Positions 22,500-33,263 of a DNA stretch of 64,000 nucleotides are shown here, one piece after another; within the stretch, counting starts at the first letter, position 1; every line of letters starts with the position of its first letter. This DNA is from Cryptomeria japonica (taxonomy: Eukaryota > Streptophyta > Pinopsida > Cupressales > Cupressaceae). The notes under the pieces are model-generated. The model saw only the letters and a program-made list of their open reading frames with translations. It made no database searches and was not told the DNA's origin. The DNA lies in assembly GCF_030272615.1 (NCBI RefSeq), contig NC_081409.1, positions 202,102,449-202,166,448 on the forward strand, in the 5' to 3' direction. The position numbers and the translations under genes were made by a program.

Positions 22500-23420
22500 T
22501 TGAAGACTAGTGTACCAAATATTTTAAATTCTCAAAATGAGAATCCAAATCCATCTTTGATGATGAATTCCTTTCAGTCATTTGATATTTTAGATCATGC
22601 TAAGAAAACCAAAATACAAATGTCTGAAGTTGAATTTTTTAGAGCTAATCCAAATCAATTTGACTGTTTGGTCAAGTTTGTTAAAGACAAAGATACTACC
22701 CCTAGTAATCTTCCTAATTCAAACTTACTTCAAAACAACTTAGTAACTTCCCCTTCTCCTGTAGAGAAGATAGAACCATTTTACATCTCTTTGTTAATAA
22801 ATGGTTATAAGCTTAGTAACTGTGTAATTGATTCTAGGGCATCAGATAATGTTATGCCTTCAAAGGTTGCCAATGCCCTTGGCTTAACTTTGACCAAAAC
22901 ATTTGGAAGGTGTTTCTCTATTGATAACAAGCAAGTTCTCTTGATTGGTCAAATCAAGGACACACAGTTTGCCTTTGCTTCATTCCTAGAAAAGAAAATT
23001 AAGATGAAAGTACTGGTAGCCGATGTACTGGCCTCCTATGGTCTATTGTTGGGAAGAAATTTCTGTAGAGATGTTGGGGGCGAGTTAAACATGGATATGA
23101 CTGAGGCTCATATTCTTGTTAAAGGAGTTGTCCAAAGGTTACTTCCAGAAAAAGAATCAAAATATATCGTTGTCAAGTTTGACGATCAGCAGGCCCAGAT
23201 TATTTTTGAATCATCAAGTATGGGTAATTATTTTATGCATGATGATGATGTTTTAGAGGTGACTCTTGAGAGTGAAAGTGCCATTCCACTAAATATCATC
23301 CCAGTTGATTGTGAAAGTAGTTCTGAAAGTAGTGTTACGGAATCAGAAAGATCTTCAACTTCACAACAAGAAATTCTCAATTTTGATACCGTCAGCATTG
23401 GTAGTCCAAATGATGTTTGA
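22500..23420 (+). pseudogene. Aspartic protease region of element X
   Basis: The open frame is in phase with gag. Near 22826 it reads CVIDSRASDNVMPSKVANAL, the Gypsy retropepsin motif D-S-G-A with Gly changed to Arg. The flap and C-terminal hydrophobic strand (A-S-Y-G-L-L-L-G-R-N-F) follow near 23035. It ends in a Ser/Glu-rich linker. The TGA at 23418 separates it from the RNase H that continues in the same frame. Confidence 0.75.
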
Positions 23421-24137
23421 ACACTAGAGTTTGATGGTAGTTGTTCTTCTACCAAATCAGGAGCCCATATTGTTTTGGTTTCTCCTAAGGGTAATCTTTT
23501 CCCTTTCTCTTTCAAATTGCAGTTTGATAACACAAATAACACTACTGAGAATGAATCACTCCTTCTGGGAATGAATGTTGCTCAGAAGAAGGGAATCAAG
23601 AACTTGCATGCTCAAGGAGATACCGAGTTAATAGTTTGTCAGGTCAAGAACATATATCAAACAAGGAGCAAAAGGTTGCGGCACTATCGCAACCTTGTAT
23701 GGGATCTAATAGAGGATTTTGATGCTTTTGATATATCTATGGTTTCCCATGAATTCAACAATAGGGCTGACTCATTAGCAGTATCAACAACTTCTTTGGT
23801 TCCACACAAAGATTTTTCAAGATCAACTTATGTTATTGAATTAGTTTTCTGGTCAAGTGTTCCTGACAACTCTGATCATTGGCAAGTATTTAATGATGAT
23901 CACCATGTAATAAATTTTTTGCAGACCGCTGACAATTTTGATGATCTGTACTTTGAAGGTAGTCACTACCCTTCAAAGGATGCAATTGAAATTATTGATG
24001 CAGAAATGGGAGAAAAACTTCTGCAATTAAAAGGAAACAATATCCCCAAGGGTCTAGAAATCTTTTTGACAAACATGATCGCTATGTTAAAAAGCAACAA
24101 AGAACAGCTACAGGGTCAATGGAATATGAACAAGTAA
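23421..24137 (+). pseudogene. Archaeal-type RNase H upstream of RT, element X
   Basis: In phase with the protease, it starts TLEFDGSCSSTKSGAH (catalytic Asp at 23433). It continues with the Glu-containing T-E-N-E-S-L-L-L-G-M block (near 23547), G-D-T-E-L (near 23620) and N-N-R-A-D-S-L-A (near 23765). All four acidic positions of the fold are present. In my knowledge of the Tat group, the second RNase H lies between the RT-linked RNase H and integrase. Here it lies between protease and RT. The domain would cut the RNA strand of RNA:DNA hybrids. About 330 bp of linker with no motif follow it. Confidence 0.8.
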
Positions 24138-25565
24138 ACATTGGGACTAAAGACAATCCAAAGATGATCAACATTGGAAAGTGTTGTTCACAAGGAGAAA
24201 GGCAGAAATTTGTTGCATTATTGTAGCAGTATGTTGACATCTTGGCATACTCCCATGAAGATCTAAAGTCTTTTCATCCCAAAGAGCTTTGCCATGATAT
24301 TCCATTGAAACCAGGTATTATACCTTTCCGTCAGAAGCAAAGGCAATACAACCCAAATATTTTCGATACTATCTTTGCTGAAGTACAAAAGATGTTGAAA
24401 GCAAAGATAATCTTCCCCATTCACCATTCTTCTTGGATAGCCAATATTGTACCTATACATAAGAAGAATGGTGAGATTCGGATATATGTTGATTTTTAGA
24501 ACTTGAATCAAGCATCCTTGAAGGATAATTATCCTTTACCTGTCATGGATCATGTCCTACAAGTTGTTACTGGAGCAGAGATGATGTCCATGTTGGATGG
24601 ATTTTTGGGTTATAATCAAGTAGAAGTTTTGGAGCAAGATCAGCATAAGACCGCATTTACTACACCTTGGGGTACCTTTGCATATCGCAGGATACCTTTT
24701 GGATTAATAAATGCGGGAGCATCTTTCCAACATGCAATGGACTTGGCCTTCCCAAGTTTTCTTGGTAAGTTCATTTTGGTCTATTTGGATGATTTGACAG
24801 TTTATTCTAAGGAACGTCAAGATCATTTCTTTCATCTGCAATGAGTCTTAGAGAAATGTCGTCAGCATGGAATTTCCCTCAATCCCAAGAAATCTATTTT
24901 TGGGGTCACTGAAGGTAAATTGCTTGGGCATATTATTTCAAAAGAAGGTATGAAAATTGATGTGGAAAGGGTTAAATCTATTCGTGACCTTTCCTTGCCA
25001 ACAAGTAAGACTGTTGTTCATTCTTTCTTCGGTAAAGTAAATTTCTTGTGAAGATTCATTCCAGACTTTGTTGAACAGACTCGTCATACAGTTAATATGA
25101 TGAAAGGCAATTCTCTCTTCAAGTGGACTCCTAAAGGAAAGAAATCTTTCCATCAGATCAAGGAAGCCATGGCAAATGCTCCAGTCTTAGTATGCCCAGA
25201 TTATACCAAAGAGTTTATTATGTATAGCTATGCATCAGATCATACGTGTTTGGCTATACTAATGCAAAGAAATAATGAAGGTGTGGAATCACCTATTGCA
25301 TTGATGAGTTATCTGTTGAAGGCTCATGAGTTGAAATACTTAGAAAAGGAGAAGCATGTTTTTTCCATGGTGAAAGCAGTGAAACATTTCAAGTTTTATA
25401 TTCTGAATTCGCATGTCATTGCTCTTGTTCCTGATGTTGTTGTCAAGTTGATTCTGACGCAACAAGAGTTTGGAACTAAAAGGGGCAACTGGATTGCCAA
25501 GATTCAAGAATATGATATGGAAATCAAACCCACTAAGTTGGTTCGTGGAAAAGGTCTATGTTAGT
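24138..25565 (+). pseudogene. Reverse transcriptase and RNase H, element X
   Basis: A V-N-I-G-T-K-D-N-P-K-like lead-in appears after a frameshift near 24120. One frame then carries fingers (PIHKKNGEIRIYVDF), palm (TAFTTPWGTFAYRRIPFGL) and the active site VYLDDL at about 24781, with both Asp intact. The thumb has F-G-V-T-E-G-K-L-L-G-H. RNase H follows, its first catalytic Asp changed to Tyr (M-Y-S-Y-A-S-D) but Y-L-E-K-E-K retained. In-frame stops lie at 24497, 24842, 25049 and 25562. This is the polymerase that copies element RNA into DNA. Confidence 0.85.
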
Positions 25566-26920
25566 TGATAGCTGACAACAAATCAATAGATGAAGTGGTG
25601 CATGAAAACGAAGGTATTAATCAAGATCTTCCTTCTGTTCTATTTGTTAGCACTACTGATGAGTGGTTTTCCGAACTGGCATATCTCTTAACATATGGAG
25701 ATTGTCCTGCACACCTGTCAAGGAAATAAAGGTGAACCTTGAAGCTTAAAGAAGTGAATTTTGTCCTATGGGACAATGGTTTGTACAAGAAGGGTCTGGA
25801 CGACAATTTCCTGAGCTGGGTAGACAAACAACAACAAGTAAGATTACTTCAAGCTTTTCATGATCTTGCTTGTGGTGGACATTTTTCTGCCCCTGTTACT
25901 GGACACAAAATATTGCATGCAAGATACTACTAGCCAATATTGTTTAAAGATACATACAGTTGGGTTTGCAAGTGTGAGCAATGTCAACAATTTGTTGGTA
26001 AGCTCAAATTAGCTGCACTCCCTCTTAAACTAGTAGTAATTGAAGAGCCTTTCCAACAGTGGGGATTGGACTTCATTGGGCCTATCAATCCAACATCAAG
26101 TAGAGGTCACATGTACATCCTTACAGCAATAGATTACTTCACCAAGTGGGTGGAGGCAATCCCAACTAAGCAATCTACCTCGACAGTGGTTTGTCAATTT
26201 CTGAAGGAAAACATCATCTCAAGGTTTGGCGTTCCTCATAAGATTGTAGCTGATAACGCTTCATTTTTTTCATCTTATGAGATTATTGACTTTTTCTTTG
26301 ATCCTGGTATTACTCTTTCACACTCATCTGACTATTATCCACAAGGAAATGGTCAGGCCAAGTCAAGCAACAAGAATCTAGTTACTATTATGAGGAAGCT
26401 TGTTAATGAGAAACAACAGACTTGGCATAAAGCTCTTTATGATGCGCTATGGGTGGATCATATAACTCCAAAAAGAGCAATCAGTATGTCACCTTTTCAA
26501 CTTTTGTATGGTTTAAATGCCGAGATTCCAATCAATATGGAACTTCCAGCATTAAAACTCGCCAAGGCCATTGAGGATGAAACATATCAAGATTCACTAG
26601 ATAAACGGATTATGTTTCTTTCTCAGCTGGAAGAAACAAGAGCTGAAGTGGTAGATAGGATTGTTGCCCACCAAAGCCAAGTGAAGGCATTGTTTGATAG
26701 GAAAACAACTTCCTGTGAGTTCTCAGTTGGTGATCAAATCTTGTTATGGGACAAGAGGAGGGAACCAAAGGGTTTGCATGGAAAATTTGACTCCTTATGG
26801 AGAGGTCCCTTCACTATTCATGAAGTATGTGGTGAGCATAGCTACTTACTTGCATATGCAAATGGTACCCCATTCTTGCTACCCCATAGTAGAGAACATT
26901 TGAAGCTCTTTACTGAATAG
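25566..26920 (+). pseudogene. Integrase of element X
   Basis: The zinc-binding H-D-L-A-C-G-G-H-F and C-K-C-E-Q-C (about 25860-25985) precede the catalytic core. In the core, G-L-D-F-I-G-P-I (about 26065) and V-A-D-N-A-S-F-F (about 26250) keep both Asp. The Glu is changed to Lys in Q-G-N-G-Q-A-K-S-S-N-K (about 26345). The C-terminal domain has F-S-V-G-D-Q-I-L-L-W. It ends at the TAG at 26918, with stops in its N-terminal part. No chromodomain is present, consistent with a non-chromovirus Gypsy group. Confidence 0.85.
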
Positions 26921-27080
26921 AGAGCGATGTAAAGGAAATTGTACTTTTTGTAAAATATGTATAGTCTTTTCTTTTCAGTCTTTTCGTTGCCTGACTCTAT
27001 AGCCCAATGGATACAAGCACTCGGAGTTCTGGATTCTACAAGCTTCAAGTGGTGCAGCTTGTTCCCCAGTTAGAGCCAAC
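26921..27080 (+). other. 3' untranslated segment of element X
   Basis: This short AT-rich gap lies between the integrase stop and the 3' LTR. A polypurine tract should abut 27081, but the sequence there is CCCAGTTAGAGCCAAC. The only purine run, AAAGGAAA, is near 26931. The PPT is either decayed or unusual. Confidence 0.5.
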
Positions 27081-27249
27081 TGTGGTCCTCAATTTCAGCA
27101 TGGCCAAAATCATGAGGCAACCCTATGAAACTGGTCCATTTCGTACCTTATGGTCTCCAAGAGAGCTTAATCGACTTCGTCGGTAAGTTCATTTAGCTCC
27201 TTGCTTTTTGTTTTAGTGATTTTCTTGTTTTTCTTAAGTTTGTAGTTTT

Positions 27250-28345
27250 ACCTGTAGTTCGGACTTTAAAGTCCGAACTGCAGGGTCTTTTCTTTGTTGT
27301 CTGCACATCGAACTTTAAAGTCTGATGTGTGTTTGCTTGGTCTAAGCTTGTAGTTTGGACTTTAAAGTTTGACCTGCAGGTGGTCTTTGCCTACAGTTTG
27401 GACTTTAAAGTCTGACCTGCAGAATGCTTGGTTGGACAATGCATGTCGGACTTTAAATTCTGACATGCACTGCGAGTTGGCATTAATTTCGCATTTATTG
27501 TTAATTAGGGTTTTATTAGTTAAAGCTCTTTTTAAGTTTATTTAGTTAAATCTTTCAATTATTTCCTTCATTTGTCTTCTTTTTCTCTGCGTGCCCTTCT
27601 CTGATCTTTCTCATTGTATCTCGGATCTGATCACCCCATTGTCATATTTTTGATCGTCATTGCAAACTCGAGGTAGGTTTTTCTTGTCTTCTTTTCGGGT
27701 TTTTTTTGTTTGTTTGCTTTTCTTTCTTTCTTTCTTTTTTGGTTTTTGTTTTTCTTGCGTCGAGAGGACAATGGGACTCTAAAATCCAATTGCCCTCCGA
27801 AGTCATCCTTCTCCAGCCACATACCAGACTTTAAAATCCGGTGTGCAGCTGGATGTTAGGATCTCCGCATATCAGATTTTAAAGTCCGATATGCGAGATC
27901 ATAACCTTTGCATATCGGACTTTAAAATCTGATATGCAAAGAGTCAAAGTTTTGGTTGACATGTTGGGTTTCAAAACCCGACATGTCAACCAATTGTTTT
28001 TCCCCTTTGTTGGCACATCGGACTTTAAAGTCCGATGTGCTGGCTTAGCATATGGTTTTACCCTAGCACATCAGACTTTAAAGTTCAACGTACCATTAAT
28101 CTTTTCCAGGGTTGCACATCGGACTTTAAAGTCCGATGTGCTTATTTAATTTTTTTACCCCTACACATCAGACTTTAAAGTCCGATGTGTTATTGATTTT
28201 CCCCAAATTGACACATTGGACTTTAAAGTCCGATGTGTTGATAACCCATATCGGATTCGCACATTGGACTTTAAAGTCTAATGTGTTGATCAAGGTGTTT
28301 TTAATTGCACTTCGGACTTTAAAGTCCGATGTGTAATTTTTGTTT
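27250..28345 (+). repeat. Palindrome array in U3 of element X, 3' copy
   Basis: About 17 units lie in the same order as in the 5' copy. Several are perfect, such as 28013-28040 and 28114-28141 (28 bp each). It has one extra unit (about 27302-27330) and lacks one TGCATGTC unit compared with the 5' copy. Matching positions show arm changes that keep pairing in many units. Confidence 0.9.
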
Positions 28346-28500
28346 TCAAAAGAGCATGCTAGACTTTTTTCCCCGACCTGCTGTTTTTGGCAGTTTTACT
28401 CCCAAGCCTATTTTGAGTCCCGTTTTTCGATCCGTTTGAGAAAAATTGATTTTGATAATGATGAATAGCTAATCATCAGTGTTGAATGCAATCATCATGA

Positions 28501-31383
28501 ATGTCAAAGCTCCCTCACAACAAGCTTGAGTCTTCCTCAGGTCAGTTGGAATCTTCTCCAAGTAAAGCATCATCAAGAAAGATGAAGTACAAGTACAACA
28601 AGTACTTGAATCTATACCTAGAGAGTTCAGTAGACTCAAATATTAAGGAGATTAGAGACATTGAAATTGAGCAGCACAAATATGCATGTTTTCTAGTTGC
28701 AACCCATGATCCAGAATTTGTGCTTGCAATAGCTGATCATTTTAATCCAAATACAAGACAGGTCAAAGATGAAGATCACAATGTCATCATGACCCTAGAT
28801 AGTGTATTCTTCAATAGTGTCTTCAAAGGTTCCTCAATTGAATAAGTGGCTGATATTACTCAAGAAAGTGCTCAAGAGTACTATGAGAAGAACGAGGATA
28901 AATGCAAGAAGGTAATCAATATTATTTTCCTCTCTGCCGTAAGAAGTTCCCTAACCTCATGATGGCCTAAGGGCTTTCACAGGAGTGATTTCAATGAGGA
29001 TTACAATGACATGGTCACCATGTTATCAAGGGTGAGGGGGTTAAAAGACTCTCACTACTTTCAGAACTAGATGTGCTACTATATGAAGATAATCAGGAAA
29101 GGAGTAGCAAGAATTGGTTGGGGTGAATAGATCAATGATGCCCTTTGTGCTTAGTTGAAGGAGGTCAAAGTAACACTGAAATTTTACATGACCTCATAAT
29201 TGGTTTATGCGGCTGCTTCAATGAGGCAATATCCAGGGTTATCTACTAAGGGAGATAGGAGATTGGTACCCATTTGGGAGTACTATGATCAGCTTACTAT
29301 CAAGAATCAAGGTAGTTATTAGAGTATCTCATTTTGGGTGTGTATTTCTACAGTTTCCCACATTCACCTACATCCGAATTGGATGTTTCTTAGGTGAGCC
29401 CTTCATTCTTCTAAGGTTCCCTTCAGACAAAATCATCCTCACGGAGTTGTCCAGACAACTGATTAGTGTGCATGAGAAACAATCACAAGCACATAAGACT
29501 GGGCTGAAATTCCAAGAATCAATTGGCAGGTACTCAGTGCTAACCAATCCCAAGGTGAAAAATATGTAGGAAGAAATGCAGTGGAATACCATGAGAAGAT
29601 TCAAGGCCCAAACCAATTTTGACTTTCATGGTATAAAGAACAAACTCAAAAGGACTTATACTCATGTTTATAGGTTTGAGGATGTTTGGGCAGACTGTCA
29701 AAATGATGAGGATATAAGAAGGATGGATTTTAGCCGCCTTACTCTGGAGGAAATTGAAAACTTGGATTTGGGTAAGATTCCAATGACCATGGAAGATACG
29801 GATGACATAGTAGACCCGGTCTATTATGAGAAGAAAATTGTTGACTTTCCACTTCCTCCTGTACAATGGTCAAAGAAGGAGAGAAAATCAATCACTTAGA
29901 GGATTACTCCTATCCTAGCAAACACCAATGCATGGTTGGTAAGAAAAAACCTCAGAATGAAGCAGCTTCCTGCTAGCTCAGGAGATGATGACAATAGTGA
30001 TGGCGAAATCGGCAAGACAGCTACAGCCGAAACAAGATCAAAGAGTAGGGCAAACCCGCAAGCACTATCTACAGCTCCTATAATACAATCAAAAGGGAAA
30101 GGGCCCAAGATTAAATTTATAGTGAAAGGGTCCAAAAAAGGTGAATCATCATCCACGGTACAAGAAGCAGTGACTAAAGAGCCAGAACAACAACCTGCCA
30201 AGGAAATTGAAGAAAGAGAAATTCCTCAACAAGAGGGAGTATAGTCTAAACAAACATCACACCCAGCTAAAGTTGATGCCTTGATTACCTCACAAGTAAT
30301 CATCCACTCTATTGACTCTGACTCTGACCAAGAGGATGAGGATTTTCAAGATGGAAATCTAAGTATGGGCATGACACAATCAGAGACCGCTAGTCAGTTT
30401 TTCATAATAACCAACTTTTCTAATTTAGATGATATCCCTTCATCTACTTTTGAATCCATAATGATGGATTTTAATGAAACCTTGGAAGAGGCACTTGCAG
30501 AATAGGTTTCAGTAGGCTTGCCTGTCACTACCACCACTACCATAGAAATTCCTCCATTGGTAAGTGCTGAAGTTACATTCACGGCACCCTCAACTCTCCC
30601 ATCTGTAACTGAAGAGGTAGCAACAACAAATGTTCCACTAGATACATCGATATCAACACCATCAGTAACACTCACAATTGCTCCAAGCTCTAGTCAACCT
30701 TCTCCTAAAGCTTCAACTCAAAATTAGTAAGTAGCTACTACTCCATCAGCCAATCCAAAACTATCCCCTTGGATGGAAAGTAGTGGCCCCTAAGAGGAAA
30801 AAACAAGTGATCTCTCCAAACGAGTTTGACTTTAAACTTTTGGTTCCTCCAAATCCTAAGGGAACAAAAAAGCCAAACATGGTATCTCAGGTGGTAGTAG
30901 ACCCAACTTCTAAGAGAAAATATGCTGAAGTTATGGTGCCATCGTCAGACAAGGACAAAGGCAACATATGATCTGAAGATTATACCATGCAGGTCGTAGA
31001 GCTCGGGGTGGAAACAGATGAGAGTGTGAAATTGGACTCAAAGACAACCTTTAATTCTTTGTTGAGAAGACTAGATCAGGAGAGGGATGAGAAAAATATC
31101 TTGAAGCAGAAGTGTGAACAATTGACCAACGTTCTTCTAAAGGTCACACAATCTTGAACCCATAGGATCCTCAATAGATATCGAATCCCTCAAGAAGATT
31201 GAATAGGTGGGAGCTAAAGGCCAAGTGATGGATGAATGGATTTCATGGCTAAGATCAGAAGGCTCTCATCTTCTAAGTTCAATAGTGGGACTATTGTTAG
31301 ATTATGAAGTAATCCAGAGTCAGATGCAAGGACTCAAAACCTCTTTATCACAAGAGATTGAGGAAGTTGTGAAAAGTACTACC
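28501..31383 (+). pseudogene. U3-encoded ORF of element X, 3' copy (truncated)
   Basis: It starts MSKLPHNKLESSS and follows the 5' copy. An in-frame deletion of about 75 bp lies near 28672 and a deletion of about 100 bp near 29316. The Lys/Ser-rich part (29936-30244), the acidic Ser-Asp patch (near 30300) and the start of the coiled coil are readable. Several positions that are stops in one copy are codons in the other, so the common ancestor had a more open frame than either copy. It stops at the 31383 junction. Confidence 0.65.
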
Positions 31384-32167
31384 TGTAGACACCCAAAATT
31401 GTCCAGTCTAATTAAATAAATATTTTATTTATTTAATTACTTTAGCCTAATTCTTCTATTAATTAAATAAATCTTTATTTATTTAATTAATTCATTTATC
31501 TTCTTCTAGCCTTATTTCTCATTTAAATAAATACATTTATTTATTTAAATTATCCTTTTCCTAAATTAAATAAATATTTTTATTTATTTAATTATCCCAC
31601 TTCTTCTATTAATTAAATAAATCTTTATTTATTTAATTAATTCATTAGCCTTTTCTACCCATGACACATGTCATTCATCTCTTAATTCATACACTACCTA
31701 CCCCTTTCATTATTTTATTATTTCTTTAACCTACCCTCTAATCATAGCTGACCTCCTTTTACACCTCTCAATCTTATCCCTCCATTTCATATTGTGTCTT
31801 CTATATAAGGAGATGCTTCCTTCATTATCAAACCCTAATGAGCTAATCATTCATGCTAATGACTTGATCAATTGACTACACTACGATCCTACTTGCAACC
31901 ACATTCCGTTCTTTGTTGAGCTCTTGTGCACATAAAATCTAAGAGCAAATATATCAAGCAAGATCAATGGAGATAGGAAGAATGGAGATCCAAACCCTAT
32001 TGGACATGTGATGGTATAATCTTTGTGATTTCATTTGATTTGCATTGTCTTAGGTAATCTTCATATGTTATGGTGGATCTTTGTTGTTGTTAGGCTAGGG
32101 TTTTTGTGGTTGAATTCATTTAGCCTTTCAATATCGTTATTATTGTTATCCATTTTCACCATATACA
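31384..32167 (+). mobile_element. 5' LTR of another Gypsy element (784 bp)
   Basis: It begins TGTAGACACCCAAAATTG and ends CACCATATACA, next to TTTTGGCACGCCCGGTGGGA, a block typical just after 5' LTRs of Tat-type elements. A TATATAA box is at 31802-31808. U3 begins with about five AT-rich inverted repeats (31405-31650), two of which are nearly identical over more than 40 bp. Confidence 0.75.
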
Positions 32168-32439
32168 TTTTGGCACGCCCGGTGGGACTCTTGTCCCTTT
32201 TGCATTTAACATTTTGCTGCAGATTTTGTGTTTGAAGTTGCAGATTCGACGTTTTCGGTAGTATTTTGATATTTCCATGTCTGCGTTCTTTCGGATCGCG
32301 TTTTTTATTTTTTGGCGCATCTGTGACATCTGGATCCGCGTCTGTGTATTGGCAATATTTTATTTTTTGCAGGTTCAGGAAAACACGTCTGTGTTGTAAA
32401 GTCGTGCCTGCGCTGATTTTAGCCGTGTCTGTGTCCAAA
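32168..32439 (+). other. PBS and leader stub of the truncated Gypsy element
   Basis: It starts with the TTTTGGCACGCCCGGTGGGA block and continues about 250 bp of GT-rich leader. It then merges near 32440 into the tail of solo LTR B. Everything else of this element, and the end of the element X LTR, has been lost. The junction position is approximate. Confidence 0.5.
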
Positions 32440-32929
32440 ACACAAAGAGAAGAATAGAGAGTTGAGAGTAGAGCAGAACAAAAAGAGAAGAGTAGAGAGA
32501 AGGGGGATAAAGAGCAGAACCATAAGGTGTTGCAAAATCTCATTTGCAACAAGGTATATAATTTGTATTTGAAAACTATATTCATTGTAATCTTTGAGTG
32601 GGTGCTCAGAGTAGGGGTAGGTGCTCCTTTGATTAGAAGCTCATAAACTTCAGGGGTTGGTGTTCGTTTGGGTTGGTGCCCATAAAAGTTGTAACCAATG
32701 ATTTCATCGTGAGGCTATATTGGAGCAGTAGACTCCAACAACTATTCTCACCGAGGTTTTTCCCACATTAAGTGTTATGTGACGTGCCTCTTATGTGTGT
32801 GCTTGTGTTTGATACCTTTGATCATTGCTTAATGATTATTGTTATTAATTCTTAGATCCTTTAGAAGGCCAACAAATTTATTGATCACCACTGATTCACC
32901 CCCCTCTTTGTGATCCATTGTGTTCTTCA
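32440..32929 (+). mobile_element. Solo LTR B, right part
   Basis: The stretch TTTGAGTGGGTGCTCAGAG to TTGTGTTCTTCA parallels the end of the outer 5' LTR (about 7795-8121), including GAGGTTTTTCCCACATT and a C-rich CTCTTTG word. It ends at 32929 and is followed by the target duplication GATTG, completing the LTR that began at 10606. Confidence 0.75.
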
Positions 32930-32934
32930 GATTG

Positions 32935-33234
32935 GTGATAAGAAGAAATTTGTTAAGCTTGAAGATTGGAATGGTGGCTCTGTAAGGTTTGGAGATAATT
33001 CCTCGATCAAGATAAAAGGAAAAGGTTCACTAAGAATTGATAGAAAACTAAAAGCTCATGATGTATATATGTGGAAGGTCTGAAACATAATCTGATCAGA
33101 GTGAGTCAAATGTGTGACAAAGGATATAAGTTTATATTTGATGCAAAAGGATGTCAAATTAGAAAAGAAAGAAATGGACAGCTTGTTGATGAAGGAAAAA
33201 GGACTTATGGAAATGTGTACATCTTCAAATAATT
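32935..33234 (+). pseudogene. Protease C-terminal part, outer Copia element
   Basis: The reading G-D-K-K-K-F-V-K-L-E-D-W-N-G-G-S-V-R-F-G-D continues the protease cut at 10605. After a frameshift near 33060 it gives H-N-L-I-R-V-S-Q-M-C-D-K-G-Y, as in other Copia polyproteins. Confidence 0.75.
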
Positions 33235-33263
33235 CTTTGAGTCCCAATGCATGATGGGACATG

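Larger units (their letters stand above)
12729..31383 (+). mobile_element. Element X: Ty3/Gypsy (Tat-like) with giant ORF-bearing LTRs
   Basis: Two similar blocks in the same orientation (12729-20935 and 27081-31383) flank a gag-pol region. The first starts TGTTG, ends CAACA and is followed by a PBS-like block. The second starts TGTGG exactly where similarity begins. Hand comparison of 167 bp of the ORF region gives about 7 % divergence. The 3' LTR is truncated at 31383, so no right TSD can be read. No good polypurine tract abuts 27081, which is an anomaly. The clade is inferred from the second RNase H and the PBS block. Confidence 0.75.
27081..31383 (+). mobile_element. 3' LTR of element X, truncated
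   Basis: It starts TGTGGTCCTCAATTTCAG, aligned with TGTTGTCCTCGATTTTAG of the 5' LTR. It runs through the palindrome array and the long ORF to a point matching about 19494 of the 5' copy. There it is replaced by another LTR beginning TGTAGACACCC. The TATA box, R and U5 are missing. It lacks the two solo LTRs found in the 5' copy. Confidence 0.8.

Noticed and set aside
32061-32585. 174-codon minus-strand ORF
   Set aside because: It runs across three unrelated pieces (LTR end, leader stub, LTR B tail), so it is a chance frame.
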